From: Candidatus Saccharibacteria bacterium UBA4387
GTDB taxonomy: Bacteria; Patescibacteriota; Saccharimonadia; Saccharimonadales; Saccharimonadaceae
Assembly (NCBI GenBank): GCA_002391075.1
Contig: DGRN01000014.1
Location: 1-64,000 of the forward strand
Reading direction: 5' to 3'
Length of the DNA: 64,000 nucleotides
Both the position numbers and the translations under genes were made by a program. Below the pieces are notes generated by a model. That model made no database searches. It worked only from the letters and a program-made list of their open reading frames with translations, and was not told where the DNA came from. Positions 35,056 to 43,365 of the stretch are shown in pieces; positions within the stretch are counted from its first letter, which is position 1; each line of letters starts with the position of its first letter.

Positions 35056-35238
35056 TTGAAAAAATCGCCAGAGTCTAGTACGGTAAAAGCACATACAGAG
35101 AAGGGCGGTATGTTATCGAGGAGGCTGTTTTTGCAGCTAGCCAGCCCTTAGTTTCTTAAAAGGAGGTAGAAACCGATGTACTATTCGACCTGAACCCAAA
35201 CATCCATCCCGCCAATCACCAAAGGAGGTGTACCGTCT
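35056..35238 (+). promoter_or_regulatory. Leader of the pyrophosphatase gene with two mini-ORFs
   Basis: A promoter-like TTGAAA (35056-35061), 17-base spacer, TACGGT (35079-35084). Two tiny frames with their own ribosome sites follow: 35110-35151 (13 codons) after AAGGGCGG, and 35176-35193 (five codons, MYYST) after AGGAGG. AAGGGC (35101-35106) can pair with GCCCTT (35144-35149), while GGCTG/CAGCC inside gives an alternative fold. The true gene has its own AGGAGG ten bases before ATG. Confidence 0.5.
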
Positions 35239-37356
35239 ATGACACTGGAACTGTTCCTCTGGATCACAATCGCCATCGCTATCATCGCCGCGGTATTCGT
35301 CGCTATTAACTTCGCCATCCTGCTCAAGAAAGAGGAGGGCGACACAGACGAAAAAGGCCGCGAAATGGTAGCCTTCGCAAAGTTAATTCGCGACGGGGCA
35401 ATGACTTTCATGAAATGCGAATATAAGCGCATCCTGCTGGTCGCCGTTGTTGTCGGATTACTGATTTCGCTCTTCATCGAAAAATGGAGCGGCCTCTTCT
35501 TCCTGTTCGGCATGAGCGTCAATTCAATCAGCGCTTTCATCGGCATGAAGGGAGCAACCTACGCCAACGTACGCGTAACCAACACAGCCAGAAAAACCGG
35601 CAATATAGGCGAAACCATGAAAGTCGCTCTTCTGGGCGGCCACATCAGCGGATTCAGCGTACATGCAGTCGTATTGCTGAGCCTTTCGCTCGTCATGTTT
35701 GTCATTGGCGAAATTAACCCGAACGCAGTCTCGACCGGCATCATCCCAATCGCGGAATGTAACCCAAGTTTTCAGCGACTGTCTACATTTATGCTCGGAT
35801 ATTCACTCGTCGCAATCTTCAATCGCGCCGGCGGCGGCATCTTTACTAAAATGATGGACGCTGCGGCTGATTTCGCCGGCAAAAACCGACACAATCTCGA
35901 TGAAGACTCTAAAGAGAACCCCGGCGTCATCGGCGACAGCGTCGGCGACAATGTAAACGACGTTCTGGGCAACTGTTCGGATCTTGGCGAATCGACCATG
36001 GCCACACTCGGCGGAGCAATCATGATTGCTTACATGTTCTACAAAGACTGCGCGCCCAATTTCATTACGGCATTGGCCATTTTCGCAATCGGCGTAAACG
36101 CGCTCGGTCTCATCGGCAGCCTTATCGGCAGCGCTTTCGTGCTGCTTCATAAGTCAAGCGGCAAGCCATCAAGGGAGCTCGACCTCTCAACATGGATTTC
36201 GGCCATCTTCGTACTTGCGGCAAGTTTCGCAGGATCTTACTTCTTGTTCTCAAGAATCGATCTGCCGAACAACTTCCATCCGCTTGCGCCAGCTTCCTGC
36301 GCCACGACCGGCATACTCAGCGGCATTTTCGTTGGCAAACTCACAGAATATTTTACCGGCCTCACCGGCAAACCCGTCAGAGCCATCGCAGAGGCCGCCC
36401 GTAGAGGCACGCCGTTCGTCATTTCCGAAGGCGACGCGCTCGGATTCCGTTCAGCTTTGCTACCGACCGCCATTATTGGCGCCAGCATCATGTTTTCGCA
36501 TCACATTTGCGGTTACTATGGCATCGCCATCGCAGCCATCGGCATGTTAAGCTTCATTGCGAATACGATTTCAATTGACGCTTTCGGTCCTATCAGCGAC
36601 AATGCCGGCGGCATTGCTTCCGGATGTAAGCTCGACGAATCGGTCAGAAAAATCACCGACCAGCTCGACGCACTCGGCAATACAACGGCAGCCATCGGCA
36701 AAGGCTTCGCAATCGGAAGCGCAGCTTTCGCATCAATCTCACTGTTCGTAAACTACGTCAATTCCTATTCGCCCGGAGTCATATCCGAGAACCTGGTATC
36801 CGTCGAAAACATCGTTGCACTCTTCATCGGTATCGCAACTGTCGGCGTCTTCGTCGATATGCTCACGCGCTACACCAACAAAGGCGGCGAAATTATGACC
36901 GACATCATCAACAAGCAGCTCGACAATCCGGACGTAGTTAACGGCAAAAAGCCGCCCGACTACGAAACTTGCATCATGCAGGGAACTCAGTACGCCCTCA
37001 AGCACATGACACCGCCAGCACTCTTAGCTCTGGCTGCGCCTGCCGTTCTCGGCTTGTTGTTCGGTCCAGGCTTCGTTGCAGCTTTCCTGCTTGGTGCAAT
37101 CGGCGTCAGCATCTTGCTCGCCTTCTTCTACGGCAACAGCGGCGGAGCGTTCGACAATGCGAAAAAATTCATCGAAGCAGACATGCTCGACGGCGAGAAA
37201 AAAGGCGGCAACGCCCACAAAGCCGCCGTCAATGGCGACATCGTCGGCGACATTCGCAAAGACGTCAACGGCGTATCACTCGATATCCTCATCAAGCTGA
37301 TGACCACAGTCGCCATCACGCTTGCGATGATTTTTGCCGAGCATCACCTGTTCTAA
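35239..37356 (+). CDS. hppA: Membrane-bound ion-translocating pyrophosphatase
   Basis: A 705-residue protein with about 15-16 membrane segments that couples pyrophosphate hydrolysis to pumping of H+ or Na+. Diagnostic motifs are RAGGGIFTKMMDAAADFAGK, GDSVGDNVNDVLG (Mg-PPi-binding aspartates) and the C-terminal mirror motif NSGGAFDNAKKFIE. In GNTTAAIGKGFAIGSAA, Ala sits where potassium-independent enzymes have Lys, which suggests a K+-dependent enzyme. H+ versus Na+ cannot be decided by eye. AGGAGG precedes ATG after an unusual leader. It recycles PPi and energises the membrane. Confidence 0.93.
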   Translation: MTLELFLWITIAIAIIAAVFVAINFAILLKKEEGDTDEKGREMVAFAKLIRDGAMTFMKCEYKRILLVAVVVGLLISLFIEKWSGLFFLFGMSVNSISAFIGMKGATYANVRVTNTARKTGNIGETMKVALLGGHISGFSVHAVVLLSLSLVMFVIGEINPNAVSTGIIPIAECNPSFQRLSTFMLGYSLVAIFNRAGGGIFTKMMDAAADFAGKNRHNLDEDSKENPGVIGDSVGDNVNDVLGNCSDLGESTMATLGGAIMIAYMFYKDCAPNFITALAIFAIGVNALGLIGSLIGSAFVLLHKSSGKPSRELDLSTWISAIFVLAASFAGSYFLFSRIDLPNNFHPLAPASCATTGILSGIFVGKLTEYFTGLTGKPVRAIAEAARRGTPFVISEGDALGFRSALLPTAIIGASIMFSHHICGYYGIAIAAIGMLSFIANTISIDAFGPISDNAGGIASGCKLDESVRKITDQLDALGNTTAAIGKGFAIGSAAFASISLFVNYVNSYSPGVISENLVSVENIVALFIGIATVGVFVDMLTRYTNKGGEIMTDIINKQLDNPDVVNGKKPPDYETCIMQGTQYALKHMTPPALLALAAPAVLGLLFGPGFVAAFLLGAIGVSILLAFFYGNSGGAFDNAKKFIEADMLDGEKKGGNAHKAAVNGDIVGDIRKDVNGVSLDILIKLMTTVAITLAMIFAEHHLF

Positions 37357-37367
37357 CTCCTAAACTG

Positions 37368-37396
37368 AATCCCTCGGTCTCGGCCGAGGGATTTTT
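37368..37396 (+). terminator. Intrinsic terminator after hppA
   Basis: AATCCCTCGG (37368-37377) pairs with CCGAGGGATT (37384-37393), then TTT. Confidence 0.9.
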
Positions 37397-37403
37397 CAGC
37401 ACC

Positions 37404-37463
37404 AAAAAAGCGCCGAAGCGCTTTGGGACCAGGTTCTCGCCGTTGCCGACGGAACCCAGCCAT
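37404..37463 (-). ncRNA. Candidate 60-nt small RNA with consensus promoter and terminator
   Basis: On the minus strand a perfect promoter (37470-37498) predicts a start near 37463. The RNA folds as GGTTC/GAACC with an inner CCGT/ACGG stem, then ends in a terminator: AAAGCGC, UUCG tetraloop, GCGCTTT and six T (37404-37424). The ATG six bases after the -10 could alternatively open a leaderless basic frame of 36 codons (37356-37464), but the terminator falls inside it. A free small RNA is the simpler reading. Confidence 0.6.
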
Positions 37464-37469
37464 ACTTTC

Positions 37470-37498
37470 ATTATATCACACTTTACGATTTTTGTCAA
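37470..37498 (-). promoter_or_regulatory. Perfect sigma70 promoter (minus strand)
   Basis: TTGACA (37493-37498), 17-base spacer, TATAAT (37470-37475), read on the minus strand. Its -35 is close to the plus-strand -10 of der (37505-37510), so the two divergent promoters share space. Confidence 0.9.
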
Positions 37499-37516
37499 TT
37501 TTGCTATAATATAGCC

Positions 37517-38821
37517 ATGAAATTACCAGTTGTCGCCATCATTGGCCAAACCAACGCTGGCAAGTCCAGCCTCTTTAATCGCCTCGTTCGCAAGTCGCAG
37601 GCTATTGTCGCGCGCGAAGAAGGCACCACGCGCGACAACGTAGTCGGCAAAGTCGAAAACCAATATCTATTAATCGACACTGCCGGCCTCAAAGACCCAA
37701 ACGACGAATTCGAAGCCCATATTCAGGATCAAATCGACGACGCGGTCGCAAATGCCGACATGATTTTGCTCGCCCTCGACAGCAGCAAATACCCAAATCA
37801 CGACGACACGCTGATTGCTCGCAAGGCTCTCAAGAGCGGCAAGCCTATCATGTTGCTCCTCAACAAAGCAGACCTTGGCGAATCATTACCTGACGAGGAA
37901 TTTTATAGCCTCGGCATCAAAAACATGCTTCGCACTTCAGCCACGACCGGCCTCCATCTCAATGAACTGCGCGCCGAAATCAAGCGCGAGCTTAAAGCCG
38001 CCGGTTGCAAGCTAGGCAATGCCGAGCAGAGCAGCGAAAACACCCTAAAAATCGCCCTAATTGGTCGCCCGAATGTCGGCAAATCCAGCCTTTTCAACAC
38101 GCTTGCAAAGAAGCAGCAGGCCGTTGTCGCCAATCTCGCCGGCACCACTCGCGACGTCAATCGCACCGAGATTCGCTACAAAGGCCAAACCATCGAAATT
38201 CTCGACACTGCCGGCCTTCGCAAGCCAGGCAAACGTGAAGTTGGCATTGAAAAATTCTCCGCCCTCCGCAGCCTTGCCGCCATCGAAGAATCCGACATCT
38301 GCTGCATGCTCATCGACAGCACTGAGCCGCACTCAAAGCTCGACCAAAGCCTCGCCGGTCAAATCGCCGAAGCAGGCAAGGGCATCATTTTGGTCGTCAC
38401 CAAAACCGACCTCGAACATCAAGATACCGACGAAATCCTCGACAATCTCGAGCGCGATTTTAATTTCATTCCATACGCGCCCGTAGTCATGACTTCCAGC
38501 GTTACCGGCAAAAACGTCACCAAAATCTTCGAGCTCGCCCAGCAAATCGACCAGGCACGCCACGCCGAGCTAAAAACCTCCGACCTTAACAAGCTCCTGA
38601 TGGACGCCGTCAATTCCCATCCGCCGGCCGGCCTCAAAAACACTCATCCAAAACTTCGCTACATGGTCCAAACCGACACTTGCCCGCCGTGGTTCGTCGT
38701 CTATGGCAGCAATCTCAGCCTTTTACACTGGAGCTACAAACGCTATTTGGAGCGCCGCCTCCGCGAAGCCTTCGATTTTACAGGCACGCCAATCTGCTTT
38801 AGCTTTCGTAATCGCGACTAA
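37517..38821 (+). CDS. der: Ribosome-assembly GTPase Der (EngA)
   Basis: A 434-residue GTPase with two tandem G domains. The first has GQTNAGKSSLFN, DTAGL and NKAD (about residues 9-125). The second has GRPNVGKSSLFN, DTAGLRK and TKTDL (about 178-300). The C-terminal KH-like domain follows (about 345-434). Der is essential for 50S subunit maturation. In the first G1 motif the usual Pro is Thr (QTNAGKS). Leaderless: TATAAT 37505-37510, six bases before ATG. Confidence 0.95.
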   Translation: MKLPVVAIIGQTNAGKSSLFNRLVRKSQAIVAREEGTTRDNVVGKVENQYLLIDTAGLKDPNDEFEAHIQDQIDDAVANADMILLALDSSKYPNHDDTLIARKALKSGKPIMLLLNKADLGESLPDEEFYSLGIKNMLRTSATTGLHLNELRAEIKRELKAAGCKLGNAEQSSENTLKIALIGRPNVGKSSLFNTLAKKQQAVVANLAGTTRDVNRTEIRYKGQTIEILDTAGLRKPGKREVGIEKFSALRSLAAIEESDICCMLIDSTEPHSKLDQSLAGQIAEAGKGIILVVTKTDLEHQDTDEILDNLERDFNFIPYAPVVMTSSVTGKNVTKIFELAQQIDQARHAELKTSDLNKLLMDAVNSHPPAGLKNTHPKLRYMVQTDTCPPWFVVYGSNLSLLHWSYKRYLERRLREAFDFTGTPICFSFRNRD

Positions 38822-38826
38822 TCTGT

Positions 38827-38928
38827 TATAATATACCCAATACACTAGGAGGGCCTTTCATTTGGGCCCTTTTATTGTACGCATCTTACCATTCGTAGAA
38901 ATACATACTACCCAAAGGAGGGGTCCAT
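38827..38928 (+). promoter_or_regulatory. Promoter and attenuator-like leader of the PIN-PhoH gene
   Basis: TATAAT (38827-38832) predicts a start near 38839. Only a few bases later AGGGCC (38850-38855) pairs with GGCCCT (38865-38870), followed by TTTTATT: an intrinsic terminator in the leader. The ribosome site AAGGAGGGG lies some 40 bases further on. The layout suggests premature termination control, or a short terminated RNA. Confidence 0.55.
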
Positions 38929-40560
38929 ATGCAAAAAGAGTTCGTTTTCGAACAGGGCGTCTACTATGTCGTGGACTACAACGTGGCACTTAATATGCCT
39001 CAGATTTTCAGTCCCGACGCAAGGCTTCCTGAGCGCCGGCTGATTATCTCCATGATCTTCCAGAGACATGGTCAGAAACTGCGCGACAAGCAGTCCGAAG
39101 CTGGCGAAATGGCATCAGAACTCAGCATTTTACTTGATAAGCTCGTACGCGACGGCAAACGCTCGAAAATCGACGGCGTCAATCAGTACGAAATCGGCAA
39201 CCTGCACGTCATCATTGACGGACGGGACCACATTGACCAGACACTGAACAACATCGCCGGCGAAACCATCAAAGACACAATCGCTCTGGCGATTTATTGG
39301 AACACCAAGGTCGCAGAGACTAGCGGCAAGGTCCTTATCGTTACCAACGATCCGAACACTCGTCTGGGCGCTCAGGATAAAACCGGATGCGTCGTTAGGC
39401 AGTTCAATCCGGCAATCTATAAGGGCTGGCGCGACGTTTCACCGGAAGAAAGACTTTGCGATTATTGGCGCAGAGACAAAATCATGACTCTCGACAATTT
39501 CGCAGAGTTCTATCCCGGCTTGACACTGAATCCGCACGAATATGTCTTTTTCACAGACAGAAACGACGACTTCAGCATGATCGGCCGCCTTGATCCGACC
39601 GTCAACAAAATCGTTCCGCTCAAGTATTACCAGACGCTCAAATGGACGAAGCCCTACAACCGCTATCAGGCAGCCGTCCTCGAAGGCGAAACCTTGCCAA
39701 AAGAGCAGTGCATCGCTAGCTTCGTAGCTGGCCCGGCAGGTTGCGGCAAAACCAGACTGATTGCTGGCGTTGCAATCGAACGCTCCGGCATTCTGGATCA
39801 GCGATTCGATGAAAGCGAGCAAGCTCATCAGAAGAAAGGCAGAAAAAAGGCCAACCGCAAGGTAGACGAAGAGGCCTGGAACGGCATAACGGCCGCTTTT
39901 GAGGGCGAAGATGACGAATTCCTCGGCTACGACCTCGAGGGTAACGAAAGACGTCGCAAGCCTACCAAGGCACCGACGTTTTACGATAAACCCGCCCAGC
40001 CTCAGGAGCCGGTTGAAACCGACTATCGCGGCATTGTCCTGATTCCGCCCGAGCGCATGCTCAAAGAGCACCTGACCGTTCCCGGCGACAACTACGCCAA
40101 GTACAGTGGCCTGCTTAAGCAGTACCAGGACACCGCCGCTTCAATTCTCGAAGCACGCGGTGACAAACTGCCGGGAGGCAAGCTCCCCACGGCGAGGGAT
40201 AATCTCGCAAGAGCTATTTCGGCAGTCAGACAGATGGAAATTCTCCCGCTGTCCGAGATCAACGGCCGCACACTGGCCTACATCGCTATGCTGTTTGACG
40301 AATGCGAATTCGCAAACTCCGAAGACATCTACGCAGCGCTCGGACGTCTCGACGTCGGCGCACACGGCTCATTCAGCTTTGATCCGACACAGTACAACAA
40401 CCGTTACGGCTGGCAGGGCAATCCTGCCGTCAAAATCTCATCCCGCTATGCAGAAAACCCGTTCGTATCCATATTCTGGTTCCCGTTCGGCGACGAAAGT
40501 TGCATCATCCGTCCCGGCGGCAAACTGGCAATGTGGGGCACTCAGCAAATCGTTTTCTGA
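38929..40560 (+). CDS. PIN domain-PhoH-like ATPase
   Basis: A 543-residue protein of the PIN-PhoH (PhoH2) type. The N-terminal PIN RNase domain (about 1-150) shows VVDYNVAL in place of the usual DTN motif and further acidic residues (NDPNTRLGAQ). The PhoH ATPase domain carries Walker A VAGPAGCGKTRLI (about residue 262) and Walker B MLFDECEF. A charged Lys-rich insert (about 300-350) interrupts it. PhoH2 proteins are RNA helicase/RNases in toxin-antitoxin or RNA decay roles; no antitoxin is adjacent. A strong AAGGAGG site follows a terminator-bearing leader. Termination is by the hairpin at 40593. Confidence 0.82.
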   Translation: MQKEFVFEQGVYYVVDYNVALNMPQIFSPDARLPERRLIISMIFQRHGQKLRDKQSEAGEMASELSILLDKLVRDGKRSKIDGVNQYEIGNLHVIIDGRDHIDQTLNNIAGETIKDTIALAIYWNTKVAETSGKVLIVTNDPNTRLGAQDKTGCVVRQFNPAIYKGWRDVSPEERLCDYWRRDKIMTLDNFAEFYPGLTLNPHEYVFFTDRNDDFSMIGRLDPTVNKIVPLKYYQTLKWTKPYNRYQAAVLEGETLPKEQCIASFVAGPAGCGKTRLIAGVAIERSGILDQRFDESEQAHQKKGRKKANRKVDEEAWNGITAAFEGEDDEFLGYDLEGNERRRKPTKAPTFYDKPAQPQEPVETDYRGIVLIPPERMLKEHLTVPGDNYAKYSGLLKQYQDTAASILEARGDKLPGGKLPTARDNLARAISAVRQMEILPLSEINGRTLAYIAMLFDECEFANSEDIYAALGRLDVGAHGSFSFDPTQYNNRYGWQGNPAVKISSRYAENPFVSIFWFPFGDESCIIRPGGKLAMWGTQQIVF

Positions 40561-40592
40561 TTCTGATTATTTCTACGAACACCCAACCAAGA

Positions 40593-40620
40593 AGGGCGGC
40601 CCCATTCGGCCGTCCTTTTT
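40593..40620 (+). terminator. Intrinsic terminator
   Basis: AGGGCGGCC (40593-40601) pairs with GGCCGTCCT (40608-40616), then TTTT. It lies just before the -10 box of pth. Confidence 0.85.
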
Positions 40621-40638
40621 CATGCTATAATAACAGAT

Positions 40639-41157
40639 ATGAAAATTATTGTTGGTTTTGGCAATCCCGGCACGCAATACAACTTCACGCGCCACAACGT
40701 CGGCTTTTTGGCGCTGGATTTTTACGCCAAAATCCACAAGCTCGACTGGCAAGAAAAACCCAAATTCAACGCGCTCGTCGCCAAAGACGGCGACCGTCTG
40801 CTAGTCAAAACCAAAACTTTCTACAACGAAGTCGGCCAAAGCACTCGCGCTATTATGGATTTCTATAAGCTCACGCCGCAAGATTTTCTCGCCGTTTGTG
40901 ACGACTTTTCACTAGAATTCGGCAAACTCCGCTTCCGCGAACGCGGCAGCGCCGGCGGTAACAACGGCCTCAAATCTATGATTAATCACTTTGGCACAGA
41001 TAATTTTCCACGCTATCGCATCGGCACCGCCAACGACGCACTTCGCAGTCGCATTGGCGACACCGATTTCGTACTCGGCAAATTCACCGACCACGAACGC
41101 GGCCAGCTTCCGCAAATCTTAAAGCAGACAGAGGAGTTCATCTCGCATTATGAGTAA
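40639..41157 (+). CDS. pth: Peptidyl-tRNA hydrolase
   Basis: A 172-residue Pth that releases tRNA from stalled peptidyl-tRNA. FGNPGTQYNFTRHNVGF holds the catalytic His; KTKTFYNEVGQ and the DD pair (VCDDFSLEFG) follow. The substrate loop reads GSAGGNNGLKSM, with Asn where most enzymes have His. Slightly shorter than the usual 185-195 residues. Leaderless: TATAAT 40626-40631, seven bases before ATG. The gtrA-like gene overlaps its end by eight bases. Confidence 0.93.
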   Translation: MKIIVGFGNPGTQYNFTRHNVGFLALDFYAKIHKLDWQEKPKFNALVAKDGDRLLVKTKTFYNEVGQSTRAIMDFYKLTPQDFLAVCDDFSLEFGKLRFRERGSAGGNNGLKSMINHFGTDNFPRYRIGTANDALRSRIGDTDFVLGKFTDHERGQLPQILKQTEEFISHYE

Positions 41158-41635
41158 AAAAGCCACCCAAGAACACACCAAGATTAAAACCTACAAGCGC
41201 AAAACCATCCTCGACAAGCCCAAAGCGCTATTTAAAAAGTATTACGACGTCATCGCCTACCTCTTTTTCGGCGTCTGCACAACAATTATCAATATCGCCA
41301 CCTTTGAGCTTCTATTCAGCCTCTTGCATATTAACGAATTAATCTCAAACATTATCGCCTGGATTGCCTCGGTAGCCTTCGCATACATCACCAACCGCAA
41401 ATGGGTCTTCAAGAGCGAGGCGCACGGCAAAAAAGAAATTATCCGCGAAATCGCCAGCTTCACAAGCGCCCGCCTCGCCACCGGCCTACTGGACATGCTA
41501 ATCATTTTCATCTTCATTACGCTCCTCAAACAGCCGTCAATTATCGTAAAAACCGCCAGCAACGTCTTGGTTATCGTGCTCAACTATGTCGCCAGCAAAT
41601 TATTCATCTTCAAAAAGCCGAAGGCTACCAAATAA
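41150..41635 (+). CDS. GtrA-family membrane protein
   Basis: A 161-residue protein with a basic N-terminus and four membrane segments (about 34-55, 62-82, 105-125, 132-152). The motif YITNRKWVFKSE between segments two and three is the GtrA signature. GtrA proteins are thought to flip lipid-linked sugars, and a matching GtrB-type transferase lies at 3340. Overlaps pth by eight bases, so translation is coupled. The sugar is unknown. Confidence 0.88.
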   Translation: MSKKATQEHTKIKTYKRKTILDKPKALFKKYYDVIAYLFFGVCTTIINIATFELLFSLLHINELISNIIAWIASVAFAYITNRKWVFKSEAHGKKEIIREIASFTSARLATGLLDMLIIFIFITLLKQPSIIVKTASNVLVIVLNYVASKLFIFKKPKATK

Positions 41636-41681
41636 AACACAAGCGTGTTAAAATAAAACAAACAGCATAATAGGGGTAACC

Positions 41682-42770
41682 ATGCCAAAAACTAACGAAC
41701 AATCTAGCTCTGGCGCCGACCCAAGAGCCGCGCGCATCGCCGAAAGCCGATTCGCACAAGAACGCGCCGCTCGTGAACAGGGCGGGCCACTCAGCGCCAT
41801 TCGGGAATCCACCCAGGCCGCCGAAGCCGCCGCCGTTGCCGCCGCTGCCACACGCGCAGCAATTCTTGCCAATCCCGATTTAGTCCACGACACCGCCAGC
41901 GCCGACGACGCCCAGACCGACGAAATTCCAACAGAGACAACAGAGCAGGCCGAAACGGCGCCAATCGAAGAAACAACTGCGGACGCCACACCTACCAATG
42001 CGGAAGCAAACCCGGCCGCCGACCAGCCAAAAACTGAATCCGCCACAGAGCAAAACGAAACCGACGAAACCGAGTTTGCCCCCGAACCAAATCCAACCGA
42101 AGAAGCCGAGAACACCCCGAACGAAACAGCAGCCGAAACGACCGACGCGATAGCGGACGAGCCTCCAATCGAAGCCGCCAATAACGCTACCGTCGATTAC
42201 GCCAACGAAACAATGGACAACTATGACAATGATACAGTTCTGAGTGATAGCGCTAATACTATTACTGATCTGAATTTCGCCGCACCAGAAACACCAGCAA
42301 ATATTCCAACATTGCGCTCGCCTGCAGAGGCACCAACAGAAAACACATTCAACACCGAGACGGCAGACAATACCGCATCAGAAACCGACGAGTCGAGTAC
42401 ACAAGAAGATAGCGCCTTCGTCGGCGCAGAAGAAGAACCCGAAACTCAAGCCGATACTACGGAAACAGATCGTATCGACGCTCCCGCATCAGAGCCTAGC
42501 CCAACACCGACACCAGCCAAAACCGTCACATTCTCGGCAGAAACAAACGAAGTGCGCGACGAGGATGCTGAATTTATCGCCATCGTAAAACGACGCATTG
42601 CAGCGCTCAGTGAGCGCCGCCGCGAAGCGCTGGACGCCTTAGAGCGACTCGAGCAGGATGCCATCGCAGGCAACACATCCGAAACCGAAGCCAAAACCAC
42701 TGAAATCACCAATACAATCAGCAAAATAAACTCCAGCATCCAGAAATACATCAATGTAATCTCTGTCTAG
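41682..42770 (+). CDS. Acidic Ala/Thr/Glu-rich protein with C-terminal coiled coil
   Basis: A 362-residue protein, no family recognised. Residues 1-60 are helical and Ala/Arg-rich. Residues 65-285 are a low-complexity Glu/Thr/Ala/Pro region, probably disordered. Residues 290-362 form a charged helix (FIAIVKRRIAALSERRREAL) likely to be a coiled coil. No membrane segment or signal peptide. TAAAAT near 41648 and GGGG before ATG give a short leader. It resembles the acidic protein at 30269 in composition, not clearly in sequence. Ends at a strong terminator. Confidence 0.7.
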   Translation: MPKTNEQSSSGADPRAARIAESRFAQERAAREQGGPLSAIRESTQAAEAAAVAAAATRAAILANPDLVHDTASADDAQTDEIPTETTEQAETAPIEETTADATPTNAEANPAADQPKTESATEQNETDETEFAPEPNPTEEAENTPNETAAETTDAIADEPPIEAANNATVDYANETMDNYDNDTVLSDSANTITDLNFAAPETPANIPTLRSPAEAPTENTFNTETADNTASETDESSTQEDSAFVGAEEEPETQADTTETDRIDAPASEPSPTPTPAKTVTFSAETNEVRDEDAEFIAIVKRRIAALSERRREALDALERLEQDAIAGNTSETEAKTTEITNTISKINSSIQKYINVISV

Positions 42771-42797
42771 TCAAAACTAGCCGACAAAAGCAAATCC

Positions 42798-42829
42798 AAA
42801 CAAGCCGACAATCAGTCGGCTTGTTTATT
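42798..42829 (+). terminator. Intrinsic terminator, 12-bp perfect stem
   Basis: AAACAAGCCGAC (42798-42809) pairs with GTCGGCTTGTTT (42815-42826). Confidence 0.9.
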
Positions 42830-43019
42830 ATTCTCATTCTGTCCACTCCGAGGCTATGGCAAGTCGCCAAAAAATATGTCAAAATATGCGCTTATGCTAT
42901 TTTTTATAACATATTTTTAACATTTTACCACAAGCGCTATCACCCCTGTTAAACGCCTCGAAATCGGCATTTTAAGCCACTTTTTACTATTGATTTTATA
43001 ACAAAATGCGCAAAAACTA
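42830..43019. other. AT-rich intergenic stretch
   Basis: No gene is supported in about 190 bases. It is AT-rich with TTTTTATAACAT-like runs and ends at the promoter of the noncoding RNA. It may hold upstream promoter elements; nothing definite is seen. Confidence 0.5.
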
Positions 43020-43048
43020 TTGACTTTTTTGCAAATCCGTGCTAAGAT
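43020..43048 (+). promoter_or_regulatory. Promoter of the 290-nt noncoding RNA
   Basis: TTGACT (43020-43025) with a T-run, 17-base spacer, TAAGAT (43043-43048). It matches the TTGACTTTTT form seen at four other promoters here. Confidence 0.8.
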
Positions 43049-43054
43049 AATATC

Positions 43055-43345
43055 AGTTTTGGCCGAAAGGTCAAAAAACCGCACCTAAATAAATTATTCA
43101 AACTTTGCTAAATTTATTTTAGCAATTGTTGCGTGCTTTAGAAACCCTTTCGGCCTTTAAAGTTCTCCTATGCTTTAAAGTGAAAAGTATTACCTCCACT
43201 TAGAATCGTGTTTCTAAGGCTAGCAATGCCTTTAACCGGCGGACCCCATGTGTGAGGTGGGTCACGCTCCTGTTTGCAGGGCCATGGAGGTGTGTTAAAG
43301 GCTCAAATAGCCCCAGGTGATGCCCACCCTTACCTGGGGCTTTTT
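43055..43345 (+). ncRNA. Structured noncoding RNA of about 290 nt, unidentified
   Basis: Flanked by a good promoter and a strong terminator, with no reading frame. Supported pairings: GGCCGAAAGG (43061-43070) with CCTTTCGGCC (43146-43155), closing an AU-rich arm; CTTTAAAG (43155-43162) with itself at 43173-43180; TTAGAA/TTCTAA near 43200-43216; CCTTTAAC (43229-43236) with GTTAAAGG (43294-43301), enclosing GACCC/GGGTC and CCTG-TTTG-CAGG (43269-43280). The terminator AGCCCCAGGT (43309-43318)/ACCTGGGGCT (43332-43341) ends it. The hallmarks of tmRNA, RNase P RNA, 4.5S RNA and 6S RNA were looked for and not found. Confidence 0.75.
43309..43345 (+). terminator. Intrinsic terminator of the noncoding RNA
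   Basis: Ten-base perfect stem, 43309-43318 with 43332-43341, followed by TTTTT. Confidence 0.9.
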
Positions 43346-43365
43346 GATGGTCAAAAATTCGGCGC

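Noticed and set aside
43055..43345. Noncoding RNA considered as tmRNA, RNase P RNA, 4.5S or 6S RNA
   Set aside because: No tRNA-like ends or tag frame, no GAGGAAAGTCC/ACAGAA P4 elements, no SRP tetraloop domain, and 5' and 3' ends do not pair as in 6S RNA.
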